Source of the DNA: Pantoea sp. alder81
Lineage (GTDB): Bacteria > Pseudomonadota > Gammaproteobacteria > Enterobacterales > Enterobacteriaceae
Direction of reading: 5' to 3'
Length of the DNA: 64,000 nucleotides
NCBI RefSeq assembly: GCF_020179835.1
Contig: NZ_JAIUDA010000003.1
Coordinates: 434,001-498,000 of the forward strand
The notes under the pieces were generated by a model that worked only from the letters and a program-made list of their open reading frames with translations, was not told the origin of the DNA and searched no databases. This document shows positions 1-9,304 of this stretch, piece after piece (position 1 is the stretch's first letter; the number at the start of each line of letters is the position of its first letter). The position numbers and the translations under genes were made by a program.

Positions 1-323
1 GCACAGGCGATCTCAACATCGGTAAATAGATAGCGTCCCTGACAGCGTGGCTGCCAGCTTTGTAGCCGCGTGTATACCGATGCCACATTTGCGCCTGCTA
101 AACCCGCTACCAGCAAGGTGCGGTCGCGCGCATCGGCAGCCAGCCCCGCTTGTTGAAAGAGTGTGTCGATGACCGATTCAATAGCGGTGATGGCGGCATC
201 ATACTGCGACCAGACATTGGCGGGCCCGCCCGTCGTTTCCGCCAGCACGCGGCCGGCGCTGTCCGTCAGCCGTCCGCGACAGTGCGTACCACCGCCATCA
301 ATTCCCAGCAAAAGTGATTGCAC
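1..323 (-). CDS. BadF/BadG-type sugar kinase, partial (glucosamine/N-acetylglucosamine kinase-like)
   Basis: The gene runs off the left edge, so only the first 107 codons are visible. The translation opens MQSLLLGIDGGGTHCRGRL; the DGGGT phosphate-binding loop is typical of the BadF/BadG/BcrA/BcrD ATPase family, which includes glucosamine and N-acetylglucosamine kinases. The start is GTG at 323, chosen because AGGAGG lies a few bases upstream and DGGGT then falls at the normal N-terminal position. It is divergent from the oxidoreductase at 591, across a 267-bp AT-rich gap containing a small ATACG/CGTAT inverted repeat near 412-426. The exact sugar cannot be read from this fragment. Confidence 0.8.
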   Translation of the reverse strand, partial: MQSLLLGIDGGGTHCRGRLTDSAGRVLAETTGGPANVWSQYDAAITAIESVIDTLFQQAGLAADARDRTLLVAGLAGANVASVYTRLQSWQPRCQGRYLFTDVEIAC

Positions 324-590
324 GCGCTTCCTCCTGCCTGCCACGAACGGCATGATACTTATAGATGTGCGAAAGATAGGGGAAAAAAACTTAAATCGCA
401 ATCATAAATAAATACGCATTCCGTATAGCTAATTAATATCTAACAAAAACATAAATATAACCTAAAACGCCGATTTGAGATCGACGTTACGGATTGACAT
501 TAGTTTTTCTGTCGTAATAAGTTAACGGTCAGATTATCAGCAGCCTGATGGGTCGGGCAGCTAACAAGCAACGGGCTTCAGGGGTACAAC

Positions 591-1751
591 ATGAAAGTGG
601 GCATTATTGGTCTGGGCTTTCGTCTTTCCCATGTGGTGAAAGAGTTCAACAAAGCTGACGCAGAGTTCTCCGTGGTAGGTTACGTCGATCCAGCTCCCGC
701 TGGCTTGCCAAATCTTCACACCTTTGGCATTGATGCCGGAAAGGCGTTCGATAGCGTGGATGCGCTGCTCCAGCACGGTGGTTTCGATCTGCTGCTGGTG
801 GGGTCACCCAACTTTATGCACCTTGAGCATATTCGTCAGGGGCTGGCCGCTGGTTACACCGTGTTTACCGAGAAACCGGTGGTGATCAATGAAGAACAAA
901 CCATGGCGATGGCGCAACTGGTTCAACAATATGGGCATGAGCGCATTCTGGTCGGCTTAGTTTTGCGCTACTCACCGCTGTATCACGATCTGTTGAGCGC
1001 ACGCGATGAAAATCGTCTCGGTGAAATCACCTCAATCGAAGCCACTGAACACATCAAGCCCTATCACGGCGCTTTCTTCCAGCGCGACTGGCGACGTCTG
1101 GAAAAATATGCCGGTCCTTACATTCTGGAAAAATGCTGCCACGACATCGATCTTTATCAGGGATTAATCGGTGAACGCCCGGTGCGCGTGGCCAGCTTTG
1201 GTGGACGTAAGAACTTCACGCCGCAGCATGCACCCACCGGCGCTGTCACGCCGCAATCGGAGGTGTATCACGTTAAGCCCAGCGGCTGGTCGAGTACTGA
1301 TGCGGTGTTTGACGGCGACGCCGATATCGTCGATTACCAGACGGCGCTGATCGAATACGCCAATGGCGCAACGCTCGCCTTCCACGCCAACCTCAACGTA
1401 CCGGATGAATTTCGTCGTTTCTGCGTGATGGGCACCGACGGCATGGCCGAGGGCGACTTTGTGCGTAACTACTTCCGCGTACACAACGCCCGTACCGGCG
1501 AGCGCGAAGTTGATACCACCTACAGCGGCAATGCTTATGACGGTCACTATGGTGCCGATGCGTTGATGGCTGAAGAGATCGTCAAGCACATTAAACAAGG
1601 AACGCCACTGAAAGTATCCGTGGTGGATGCACTGGAAGCGGGTTTGACCGCGATTAAAATCGATGAAGCACGAAAATCAAAAACCGTGGTGGATATGACG
1701 GATAGCTGGAAACAATTTGACGCCAGCCTGGGGAAAACCGCGACCGTTTAA
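591..1751 (+). CDS. Gfo/Idh/MocA-family NAD(P)-dependent oxidoreductase
   Basis: A 386-residue protein with an N-terminal Rossmann fold (GIIGLGF at residues 4-10) and the family signature TEKP near residue 95, where the lysine normally helps catalysis. The C-terminal half has the alpha/beta substrate domain, including the EKCCHDIDLY helix. Members oxidise or epimerise sugars, inositols and sugar acids; the substrate here is unknown. GGGG lies about 8 bases before the ATG. It is divergent from the kinase at the left edge, which suggests a shared sugar or amino-sugar catabolic unit, but this is inference. Two hairpins with T-tracts follow the stop. Confidence 0.88.
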   Translation: MKVGIIGLGFRLSHVVKEFNKADAEFSVVGYVDPAPAGLPNLHTFGIDAGKAFDSVDALLQHGGFDLLLVGSPNFMHLEHIRQGLAAGYTVFTEKPVVINEEQTMAMAQLVQQYGHERILVGLVLRYSPLYHDLLSARDENRLGEITSIEATEHIKPYHGAFFQRDWRRLEKYAGPYILEKCCHDIDLYQGLIGERPVRVASFGGRKNFTPQHAPTGAVTPQSEVYHVKPSGWSSTDAVFDGDADIVDYQTALIEYANGATLAFHANLNVPDEFRRFCVMGTDGMAEGDFVRNYFRVHNARTGEREVDTTYSGNAYDGHYGADALMAEEIVKHIKQGTPLKVSVVDALEAGLTAIKIDEARKSKTVVDMTDSWKQFDASLGKTATV

Positions 1752-1760
1752 GGCCAACCT

Positions 1761-1794
1761 CCCCGCGCAGATCCCCCTTTGCGCGGGGCTTTTC
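1761..1794 (+). terminator. Rho-independent terminator after the oxidoreductase
   Basis: CCCCGCGC at 1761-1768 pairs with GCGCGGGG at 1781-1788 and is followed by CTTTTC. It lies 10 bases after the oxidoreductase stop codon. Confidence 0.8.
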
Positions 1795-1821
1795 ATGGCA
1801 GTGCAGAGTGGTGACACCATT

Positions 1822-1847
1822 AACCGGCCCGCGAGCCGGTTTTTGTT
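1822..1847 (+). terminator. Second terminator-like hairpin
   Basis: AACCGGC at 1822-1828 pairs with GCCGGTT at 1835-1841, then TTTGTT. It lies between the oxidoreductase and the convergent MFS gene and gives a second plus-strand stop in tandem with the first. The minus strand lacks a clear T-tract here. Confidence 0.6.
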
Positions 1848-1852
1848 GGCGT

Positions 1853-3091
1853 TTATCCTGCGTTTTCGTTCTCCAGCTTCTGCCGCTTGCGCAGATGCGG
1901 GAAAATCGTCATCCAGACTGCCACCACCACTAGCGTGCCAATACCACCGAGCGCGGCCGCAGGTACGGCCCCCATCCACGCGGCCAGCATGCCTGACTCA
2001 AACTCGCCAAGCTGATTTGAGGTGTTAATAAAGATGGCGTTGACCGCATTCACGCGACCGCGCATATCATCCGGCGTATCCAGCTGCACCAGCGCGCCAC
2101 GAATCACCATGCTCACCATATCGAATCCGCCCAGTGCGGCCAGCGCCAGCAAAGAGAGCCACAATTGCGTTGAGAGCGCGAACACCAGTGTGGCAACCCC
2201 AAAACCCGCCACAGAACCAAACATAATCATGCCGACGTGCTTTTCCAGCTTGTGACGGCTGAGCCACACGCCAACAATGAGCGCCCCCACCGAGGGAGCA
2301 CCGCGCAGCATCCCCAATCCCCAGGGGCCGGTATGCAGAATATCCTGCGCAAAGATCGGCAGCAGCGCAGTGGCGCCCCCCAGCAAGACGGCGAAGAGAT
2401 CGAGTGAAATCACACCGAGCACATCTTTGCGCTCACGAATAAAACGCACACCTGCAAACATGGTGGTGAGATTCATCGGCATGCGCGTTTGGGGCGGGCG
2501 TTCATAACGAAGGCGGCTGACCAGCACCAGAGAGAAGAGATAAAACAGGGCGGAAACGCCGTACACCACCTCGGGACCGGCCACATACAGCAGGCCACCT
2601 AAGGTAGGGCCCACAATCACCGCAGCCTGACCGCCCACTGAACTCGCCGCCATGGCACGCGCGAGGATTGGCGGAGGCACCAGCGCAGGCAGCATCGACG
2701 TGATCGACGGCCACTCCAGCGCTTTGGCCACGGAGATCAGAAACACCAATCCCCAAATTTCAATTTTATCCGCCCAGTGCATGAGCGTCAGTGCCACCAG
2801 GCCAAGCAGGGCCAGCCATTCAATGAATTGCCCTATCAGCACAATGCGGCGGCGATCAAACTGATCGGCCAGATGGCCGGCCGGCAGGGCCAGCAATACG
2901 GAAGGCAGGAACTGCATCAGGCCAATCATCCCCAACGCCATGGCGCTGTGGGTGATGGCGTAGATTTGCCAGCTCACTGCCACGGAGAACATCTGGAAAC
3001 CAAACGATGAACAGGTGCGTGCCAGCCAGAAGGCGACAAACGACCTGTGCCGCAACAGAGAATCTTCTGCTGCGGATAACTGTGAACCCAT
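1853..3091 (-). CDS. MFS exporter, EntS-like (MFS_3 family)
   Basis: A 412-residue, highly hydrophobic inner-membrane protein of the length expected for a 12-helix major facilitator. Residues around 70-85 carry the MFS loop 2-3 motif (AGHLADQFDRRRIV). The opening (RSFVAFWLARTCSSFGFQM) and the late DDMRGRVNAV segment resemble the EntS/enterobactin-exporter branch. No siderophore genes adjoin it, so a siderophore substrate is not supported by context. It is convergent with the Gfo/Idh gene; its own upstream side opens onto a 417-bp gap. Confidence 0.85.
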   Translation of the reverse strand: MGSQLSAAEDSLLRHRSFVAFWLARTCSSFGFQMFSVAVSWQIYAITHSAMALGMIGLMQFLPSVLLALPAGHLADQFDRRRIVLIGQFIEWLALLGLVALTLMHWADKIEIWGLVFLISVAKALEWPSITSMLPALVPPPILARAMAASSVGGQAAVIVGPTLGGLLYVAGPEVVYGVSALFYLFSLVLVSRLRYERPPQTRMPMNLTTMFAGVRFIRERKDVLGVISLDLFAVLLGGATALLPIFAQDILHTGPWGLGMLRGAPSVGALIVGVWLSRHKLEKHVGMIMFGSVAGFGVATLVFALSTQLWLSLLALAALGGFDMVSMVIRGALVQLDTPDDMRGRVNAVNAIFINTSNQLGEFESGMLAAWMGAVPAAALGGIGTLVVVAVWMTIFPHLRKRQKLENENAG

Positions 3092-3508
3092 ATTTTATCC
3101 CATCCTAAATCAGCATCCGGCCAGCGTCATTGCACCAGCCTGGTGAAAAGCCGTTGAACGGCTCTCATTATCATTTTCCGGCCACAGAGTGCGACATCTG
3201 ACGGGCGCAAGCAATGGCTAGCCGTGCGCTTTAAAAACAGTTGCTTATCTGGAATTTAACTAAGCATAGAGTTCTGAATATTAGCAGACTGATTGTTTTC
3301 ATCTGAAAATATCCGAATTATTCCAGAAGTTCCAATAACGCATTATTAAATGCATTTATTAGTCACCTTATCTCTCTATCAGTGACAGCTAAAAAAGGTG
3401 ATCTTAACAAACAATTCGATCTATATTGGGAGCGTAAAGATCACAGCAACCTTGCCGTTCTTATAATAATTAAGACGTTCCAGTTAATTAATTTATTCAT
3501 AGAGATAA
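3092..3508. other. Intergenic gap between divergent genes
   Basis: This AT-rich stretch separates the MFS gene (minus) from the small EAL-like gene (plus) and must hold both promoters. I see no convincing ORF and no GTAG palindrome. A RBS-like AGAGA lies just before the ATG at 3509. Confidence 0.5.
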
Positions 3509-4108
3509 ATGGAAAACAGTTCATACAATCCTTATGTTACTGAGCGTATCCGTCGTCTCGACGGGGCACTGATGGGCGTGTGTTATTCAGCACCCTTTAT
3601 GCATTGTGAACAGGAAAGCGCAGCATTACTTAATGGAAGCAACATAATTTCGCTGCACAATCAGTTGCCCGATACGCCCGAACAAATAATTATCCCTTTG
3701 ATGGGAAATAGTCTTGCACGCTTTTTACAGGCCCCGGGAAATTATCCCAGCCTGCAAATGGAAAATGTGTCTCTTGCTATCAACTACGCCAGCTTAGTGA
3801 AGGATGAAGCGGCATTACGAGCAGCAGCACAACATCATAGATTCTGGCTATATGATTTGGCTCCGCCAGGCACTTGCTGGAAGAATATTGCTTCATTTCC
3901 CTTTAGGGGAATTGTTCTTAACGATCAATTCTTTCATGATAATTATCTCAAGTTCAGCTTTCCATTTCTGCTCGGCTCCTGTCGTGAAAGAGAAGCAGAA
4001 GTGATATTACGTACCCCACACTTGCCTCTGCCGCAATCGGTCTATGAAGATCTGCAACTTTCAGGTTGGCAGGAACAACGTACTGACAGCCCATTGTTTG
4101 GAGTGTAA
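3509..4108 (+). CDS. Small protein with a possible degenerate EAL-domain fold
   Basis: A 199-residue soluble-looking protein. I do not recognise it with certainty. Its order of segments follows an EAL domain: LQMENVSLAINY (near residue 83) sits where EAL proteins have their E-I-T-E strand, and FWLYDLAPPGTCWKNIASFPFRGIVLNDQFF (near 111-141) matches the LDDFG-x-L-x-LPF-x-IK-x-D-x-F stretch. The metal-binding and catalytic acids are largely missing and the usual N-terminal EAL triplet is absent, so phosphodiesterase activity is unlikely. A YdiV-like regulatory role is possible. Its base composition is more AT-rich than gcd, next downstream. Alternative: an unrelated lineage-specific protein. Confidence 0.75.
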   Translation: MENSSYNPYVTERIRRLDGALMGVCYSAPFMHCEQESAALLNGSNIISLHNQLPDTPEQIIIPLMGNSLARFLQAPGNYPSLQMENVSLAINYASLVKDEAALRAAAQHHRFWLYDLAPPGTCWKNIASFPFRGIVLNDQFFHDNYLKFSFPFLLGSCREREAEVILRTPHLPLPQSVYEDLQLSGWQEQRTDSPLFGV

Positions 4109-4118
4109 ACGCTTACAC
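4103..4118. promoter_or_regulatory. GalR/GalS-type operator palindrome
   Basis: GTGTAAACGCTTACAC is a perfect palindrome that fits the E. coli GalR/GalS consensus (GTG-x-AA-x-CG-x-TT-x-CAC). It overlaps the stop codon of the upstream gene and lies about 275 bp before gcd. A weak stem-loop (CGTTATG...CATAACG, 4136-4165) follows it. Confidence 0.6.
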
Positions 4119-4391
4119 AAAACTCCGTTTCTTGCCGTTATGACCCGATCTCTTCGGGCATAACGCCATAATTTCCTCATAAAATGTCGATCTACTACCA
4201 TTCCATAAGTGCAAAGCACTAAAAAAATCAAACCCGTTAACGTTTTTAAGATAAAATTTAACGCAAAGGGATCATCTGGCGTAACGGAAGCGCTGCGGTC
4301 GAACATTTTAAGTCACTTCGTACTCTATGTCGGAAAACATCCTAATGCGTTGTTTTCTTTTAAGTTTATGGCAAAGAAAGAGGTTAATATT

Positions 4392-6782
4392 ATGGGGAAA
4401 GCTTCCTCATCTTTTGGCGTGATTCGCTTTTTGACGGTGCTGTTCGCACTGCTCACAGGCGCATTTATGCTGGTAGGCGGCGTATGGCTAGCCGCAATTG
4501 GTGGTTCCTGGTACTACGTTATTGGCGGTGTGATTATGTTGATCACCGCTGTTCTGCTGTGGCGCCGTAGCGGTGCAGCGATCATGCTGTATGCACTGTT
4601 GCTGTTGGCAACGCTGGTGTGGGGCGTATGGGAAGTCGGCTTCGACTTCTGGGCGCTGGCACCACGTACCGATGTGCTGGTGATCTTCGGCATCTGGCTG
4701 ATTCTGCCGTTTGTGTATCGCGGTCTGAACCACGCAGGTAAAGGTGCATTGGGTCTGATGGCCGTTGCCCTGATTGCCAGCGTGCTGGTGCTGGCGTGGG
4801 CAGTGTTCCACGATCCGCAAGAGCTGAATGGTGAAATTCCTGCGGCGGCTGATAATGCTCCGCAAGCGCAGCCACTGAGCAACATCAAGGATGCCGACTG
4901 GCCGGCGTACGCGCGTGACCAGCAAGGTACCCGCTTCTCTCCACTGAAGCAGATCAACAGCGGTAATGTGAAAGAGTTACAGGTTGCCTGGCAGTTCCAG
5001 ACGGGCGATCTGAAAACCCCGAACGACCCAGGTGAAATCACCGACGAAGTGACGCCGATTAAAATCCGCGACACCTTGTATCTCTGCTCACCGCACCAGA
5101 TTCTGTTTGCGCTGGATGCAAAAACCGGTAAGCAGAAGTGGAAATTTGATCCGGGCTTAAAACCGAATCCAACCTTCCAGCATGTGACCTGTCGTGGTGT
5201 TTCTTATCATGAAATGCCAGCTGCGGCGGATGCGTCTAACACCCAGCCTGCGCTGTGTTCACGTCGCATTTATCTGCCAGTGAACGACGGTCGTCTGTTC
5301 GCGCTGGATGCCGAAACCGGTGAACGTTGTGCCGCCTTCGGTAACAACGGTGAGCTGGATCTGCAGCACAAACAGCCGGTGCTGACCCCAGGTCAGTATG
5401 AGCCGACTTCACCACCGATCATCACGGATACCACTATCGTGATTGCCGGTGCGGTCACCGATAACTACTCTACCCGTGAACCGTCTGGTGCTATTCGTGG
5501 CTTTGATGTGAACACCGGTAAACTGCTGTGGGTGTTCGATCCGGGCGCGAAAGATCCAAATGCGATTCCAGATGATGAACACACCTTCACCATGAACTCG
5601 CCGAACTCCTGGGCACCGGCGGTCTACGATCCGAAACTGGATACCGTATTCCTGCCAATGGGCGTCACGACTCCAGACATCTGGGGTGGTAACCGTACGC
5701 CTGACCAGGAACGTTTCGCGAGCAGCGTACTGGCCCTGAACGCCACCACCGGCAAGCTGGTGTGGTCGTATCAGACTGTGCATCATGATCTGTGGGATAT
5801 GGACCTGCCGTCACAACCGACGCTGGCCGATATCACTGACAAAGATGGCAACACCGTTCCGGTGATTTATGCCCCGGCGAAAACCGGTAACATCTTTGTA
5901 CTGGATCGTCGTACCGGTAAGCCGGTTGTCCCGGCTCCGGAAACGCCAGTGCCACAGGGTGCTGCGAAAGGTGACCACGTTTCTCCGACTCAGCCGTACT
6001 CCGAACTGACCTTCCGTCCGAAGAACAATCTGACGGACAAGGATATGTGGGGCGCGACCATGTTCGACCAACTGGTGTGCCGCGTGATCTTCAAGCGTCT
6101 GCGCTACGAAGGTCCGTTCACGCCACCGTCTGAGCAAGGTACGCTGGTGTTCCCTGGCAACCTCGGTATGTTCGAGTGGGGCGGTATCGCGGTGGATCCA
6201 CATCGTCAAATCGCGATTGCTAACCCAATGGCGTTGCCGTTTGTCTCTAAGCTAGTGCCACGCGGTCCGGGTAACCCGATCGAGCCACCAGCGGATGACA
6301 AAGGTGGTTCAGGTACTGAAACCGGTATCCAGCCACAGTACGGTGTACCGTACGGCGTTGAGCTGAATCCGTTCCTGTCTCCTTTGGGTCTGCCATGTAA
6401 ACAACCGGCCTGGGGCTATGTCTCAGCGGTTGACCTGAAGACTAACGAAACCGTGTGGAAAAAACGTATCGGTACCGTTCGCGACAGCGCACCGGTTCCA
6501 GTACCGTTCAAAATGGGTATGCCTATGCTGGGCGGCCCAATTACCACTGCCGGTAACGTGTTCTTCATTGGTGCGACGGCGGATAACTATCTGCGCGGAT
6601 TTGACACCAACACCGGTGAACTGCTGTGGCAGGCACGTCTGCCAGCAGGCGGTCAGGCAACACCGATGACCTATGAAGTGGATGGCAAGCAGTACGTTGT
6701 CATTGCTGCGGGTGGTCACGGTTCGTTTGGCACCAAGCTGGGCGATTATGTGATTGCCTACGCACTGCCAGACGCTAAATAA
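4392..6782 (+). CDS. gcd: Membrane-bound PQQ-dependent glucose dehydrogenase
   Basis: Oxidises glucose to gluconolactone on the periplasmic face and passes electrons to ubiquinone. The first ~150 residues are hydrophobic with about five membrane helices; the rest is the PQQ beta-propeller, with repeated segments such as ALDAKTGKQKWKF and GFDTNTGELLWQA and the conserved DWPAYARDQQGTRFSPL opening. The reading frame stays open back to 4209, but ATG 4392 gives MGKASSSFG and 796 residues, equal to E. coli Gcd, with AGAGG just upstream. No PQQ synthesis genes are in the window, so the cofactor must come from elsewhere. A strong terminator follows. Confidence 0.96.
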   Translation: MGKASSSFGVIRFLTVLFALLTGAFMLVGGVWLAAIGGSWYYVIGGVIMLITAVLLWRRSGAAIMLYALLLLATLVWGVWEVGFDFWALAPRTDVLVIFGIWLILPFVYRGLNHAGKGALGLMAVALIASVLVLAWAVFHDPQELNGEIPAAADNAPQAQPLSNIKDADWPAYARDQQGTRFSPLKQINSGNVKELQVAWQFQTGDLKTPNDPGEITDEVTPIKIRDTLYLCSPHQILFALDAKTGKQKWKFDPGLKPNPTFQHVTCRGVSYHEMPAAADASNTQPALCSRRIYLPVNDGRLFALDAETGERCAAFGNNGELDLQHKQPVLTPGQYEPTSPPIITDTTIVIAGAVTDNYSTREPSGAIRGFDVNTGKLLWVFDPGAKDPNAIPDDEHTFTMNSPNSWAPAVYDPKLDTVFLPMGVTTPDIWGGNRTPDQERFASSVLALNATTGKLVWSYQTVHHDLWDMDLPSQPTLADITDKDGNTVPVIYAPAKTGNIFVLDRRTGKPVVPAPETPVPQGAAKGDHVSPTQPYSELTFRPKNNLTDKDMWGATMFDQLVCRVIFKRLRYEGPFTPPSEQGTLVFPGNLGMFEWGGIAVDPHRQIAIANPMALPFVSKLVPRGPGNPIEPPADDKGGSGTETGIQPQYGVPYGVELNPFLSPLGLPCKQPAWGYVSAVDLKTNETVWKKRIGTVRDSAPVPVPFKMGMPMLGGPITTAGNVFFIGATADNYLRGFDTNTGELLWQARLPAGGQATPMTYEVDGKQYVVIAAGGHGSFGTKLGDYVIAYALPDAK

Positions 6783-6801
6783 GCTTCTGGTTTGATGTGA
6801 C

Positions 6802-6830
6802 AAAGGCGGGCTGCGAAGCCCGCCTTTTTT
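6802..6830 (+). terminator. gcd terminator
   Basis: AAAGGCGGGCT pairs with AGCCCGCCTTT around a GCGA loop, followed by T residues. It lies 20 bases after the gcd stop. Confidence 0.93.
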
Positions 6831-6911
6831 ATAGTCTCACTGCCTGCGCTCAGGTGTATCGCGTCGTTAGGAAGAAGCTAATGGTTGTTCGAAGCGCCAT
6901 ACCTGTCGCCG

Positions 6912-8123
6912 CTACCGCTTCTTAAACACTCGCGCATTTAACAGCGCACACAGCGCCATGATCACACAGGTCGCGAGAAATACCGGCTGCATACCGAATG
7001 CCCCGCCAACAAAACCGCCAAACAGCGGGCCCGATATCTGTCCGACATACTGCGCCGAGGTCGAATAGCCCAGCATCTTGCCCACCTGCCCTTGCGGCAC
7101 GTTGTGGCGAATCAGCGCCGTCACGCAGGGCATCAAGCCGCCCAACGCCATCCCCATCAGAAAACGCAGCACCACTAATTGCCATGCCTCAGTGATAAAC
7201 GCCTGTGGGATTAACAGCACAGCACAGGTCATTAATCCATACACCAGCACGCGGCCATGCCCTACCCGATCCGCCAGACGGCCTAAACGCGGTGCAGAGA
7301 GAATACTGCCTAGCGCCGCCGCCGCCATCACCACACCCGCCGTCACGGTAATCGCATGATCGCCCTGCACAAATTGCCCGATATACAGCGTGATGATTGG
7401 CTCAATCGACATATTGGCAAAAATCAGCAACATGCCTGACAGCCACATCAGCCGTACCAGTGGCAGATTGATCGGCTTTTCATTCTCATCATGAGCTTGC
7501 GCCGCCTTTTTGCCCGGCTGACGCGGCGCTTCTTTTAACAAGAAAGTCGTGGCAAGGAAGGCGAGGAAAATTACGGCGCCGGTCAGCCAGAAAGTGTGGC
7601 GAATGCCAATCAGCGGTGGCAATACTCCACCCAGCAAGGGCCCTACCACGTTGCCCGCCATGATGCCGGAAGACAACACGCCCAATGCCCAGCCAGTTTG
7701 CTCTTTAGGGGTTTGAGCCGCGACCATAATGGTCGATCCCGAAGCATAACCGCCCAGCAATCCTGCCAATAAACGCAGCGCCACCAGTTGCCACGGCGCA
7801 GTCGCCATGCCAATCAGCGACATGGCGATCGCCATCCCAAGGCTGGCACGGATCAACATCAGTTTGCGTCCATAGCGATCGGCCAACTTGCCCCACAGCG
7901 GTGCCGTCAGCGCGGCGCTCAGAAAGGTGGCGCCATACGCCGCGCCCGACCAGCGCGCAATCGCTGCGGGTTCCTGCACGCCGAGTTGCTGCACGTAGAG
8001 TGGCAGAAACGGCAGCAGCAGCGTCATCGCCACAATGGTGCTGAACGAACCCAGCACGCAGACAAATAAATTACGCTTCCAGTGTTGCTGCTCAGGCGCC
8101 AACACGGTTGATGATTGCGACAT
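6912..8123 (-). CDS. MFS drug exporter, MdtG-like
   Basis: A 403-residue transporter with the typical MFS motif GKLADRYGRKLML (near residues 78-90) and a second copy in the other half (GRLADRVGHGRVLV). The opening layout WKRNLFVCVLGSF followed by PFLPLYVQQLGV matches the MdtG branch of H+-coupled multidrug exporters. Identity to E. coli MdtG appears moderate, so the symbol is withheld. A LysR regulator lies 111 bp upstream on the same strand and could control it, though LysR regulators are more often divergent from their targets. Substrate unknown. Confidence 0.87.
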   Translation of the reverse strand: MSQSSTVLAPEQQHWKRNLFVCVLGSFSTIVAMTLLLPFLPLYVQQLGVQEPAAIARWSGAAYGATFLSAALTAPLWGKLADRYGRKLMLIRASLGMAIAMSLIGMATAPWQLVALRLLAGLLGGYASGSTIMVAAQTPKEQTGWALGVLSSGIMAGNVVGPLLGGVLPPLIGIRHTFWLTGAVIFLAFLATTFLLKEAPRQPGKKAAQAHDENEKPINLPLVRLMWLSGMLLIFANMSIEPIITLYIGQFVQGDHAITVTAGVVMAAAALGSILSAPRLGRLADRVGHGRVLVYGLMTCAVLLIPQAFITEAWQLVVLRFLMGMALGGLMPCVTALIRHNVPQGQVGKMLGYSTSAQYVGQISGPLFGGFVGGAFGMQPVFLATCVIMALCALLNARVFKKR

Positions 8124-8234
8124 AGTGATTTCCCTGTTTTTGCTTTTTTAGCAGGCTAACAGCGGTGCACCGCAGAAAACAGGGTAAGACGGATATTTGC
8201 CCACCAGCGCAGTATTGTTGCCAGATAACAACAG

Positions 8235-9125
8235 TCAGCTATCGCTTAGCGCATTAATCAGTGCATCACACAGTAGCGTCACGGGGGATGAAGGGTGCGG
8301 TTGCTCTTTGAGGAGCAGATAGCTGTGTAAACGATCCATTTGCCACTCGGGTAACACCTGTTTTATTTCACCGCGTCCCAGCGCTTCTTGCGTCATATAG
8401 GCGGGCAGATAAGCGATACCGGTTCCCGCCAGCGCCGCGTTTAGCAGCGCCATGCTGTTGTTAGCACGGAAACGGCTGTGCACATCCAGCGCCAGCCGCT
8501 GTTTATCGCGACGAAACGGCAGTGCAGCAGTGTGCGCGGGGCCGTGGAACAGCAACAAATCATGCCGCGTCAGGCGCTCTGGATGATCAATGGCAGGATG
8601 CGCCGCCAGATAATCCGGCGTGGCGTACAAGCCCCATTCAATGGTGCTCAGTTCCCGATAATTCACCACTTCCGGCGCGCGCGCACGAATGACAATTGCC
8701 ACATCCGCGCTGGGTTGCGGATCGTCACTGGTGGTGAGTTCGAGATCAACGTTGATATGAATATGGCGGCGAATAAAGTCATTGAGGGTTGGCACCACGC
8801 ACTGGCAGCCAAACGTAATCGGTGCCTGCAAGCGCACGTTGCCCGCGGGTAGTTGATGGACCTGCTGCACGAAAGCATCGGCGCGATGCATCTCCTCCAG
8901 CATGCGGGTACAAAACGGGTAGTAAGCCTGACCCAGTTCCGTCAGCGCCACCTTACGCGTGGTGCGTTGCAGCAGTTTGATGCCGAGCCGCACTTCCAGC
9001 CGGGCGATTTCGCGACTGACATGCGATTTGGAAACACCGAGAGTGCGTGCGGCTTCACTGAAACTTTGCCGCTCAACGACGCGCGCAAACAGCATCATAG
9101 CGGTGAGATTGTCGCTGTTGTCCAT
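8235..9125 (-). CDS. LysR-family transcriptional regulator
   Basis: A 296-residue protein with an N-terminal winged helix-turn-helix (residues 5-65: FSEAARTLGVSKSHVSREIARLE) followed by a LysR effector-binding domain. The pattern LLQRTTRKVALTELGQAYY belongs to the broad CrgA/DsdC-like group. It lies upstream of, and co-directional with, the MdtG-like exporter. The ligand and target cannot be read from the sequence. Confidence 0.88.
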   Translation of the reverse strand: MDNSDNLTAMMLFARVVERQSFSEAARTLGVSKSHVSREIARLEVRLGIKLLQRTTRKVALTELGQAYYPFCTRMLEEMHRADAFVQQVHQLPAGNVRLQAPITFGCQCVVPTLNDFIRRHIHINVDLELTTSDDPQPSADVAIVIRARAPEVVNYRELSTIEWGLYATPDYLAAHPAIDHPERLTRHDLLLFHGPAHTAALPFRRDKQRLALDVHSRFRANNSMALLNAALAGTGIAYLPAYMTQEALGRGEIKQVLPEWQMDRLHSYLLLKEQPHPSSPVTLLCDALINALSDS

Positions 9126-9210
9126 GTTCTCTGATGGTTAACAAACTGAGAACAGCAGCTTAAAAGTAAAAGCAGCAATAAGCACCGAATTTAATCAGCG
9201 CACATTGCGG

Positions 9211-9271
9211 AACGGCGTAATTTATCGCGTAAGTCCTTAGCGATTCAATGCGCAATAAATTGCGCCGCTAC
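9211..9271. repeat. REP-like inverted pair
   Basis: The minus strand reads GTAGCGGCGCAATTTATTGC from 9271 down and folds as a palindrome. A degenerate partner in the opposite orientation (ACGGCGTAATTTATCGCG, 9211-9228) lies about 40 bp away, giving an inverted REP pair in the LysR/AraC gap. Confidence 0.65.
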
Positions 9272-9304
9272 GTGTTCTGCTCAGGTCAACCTCAGCGTTA
9301 TTAA

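Noticed and set aside
163..411. 82-codon plus-strand frame near the left edge
   Set aside because: It is antisense to the kinase gene, which has the DGGGT motif and a good RBS.
4209..4391. 61-codon N-terminal extension of Gcd
   Set aside because: ATG 4392 has a RBS and gives exactly the length of E. coli Gcd; the extension lies in the promoter region.
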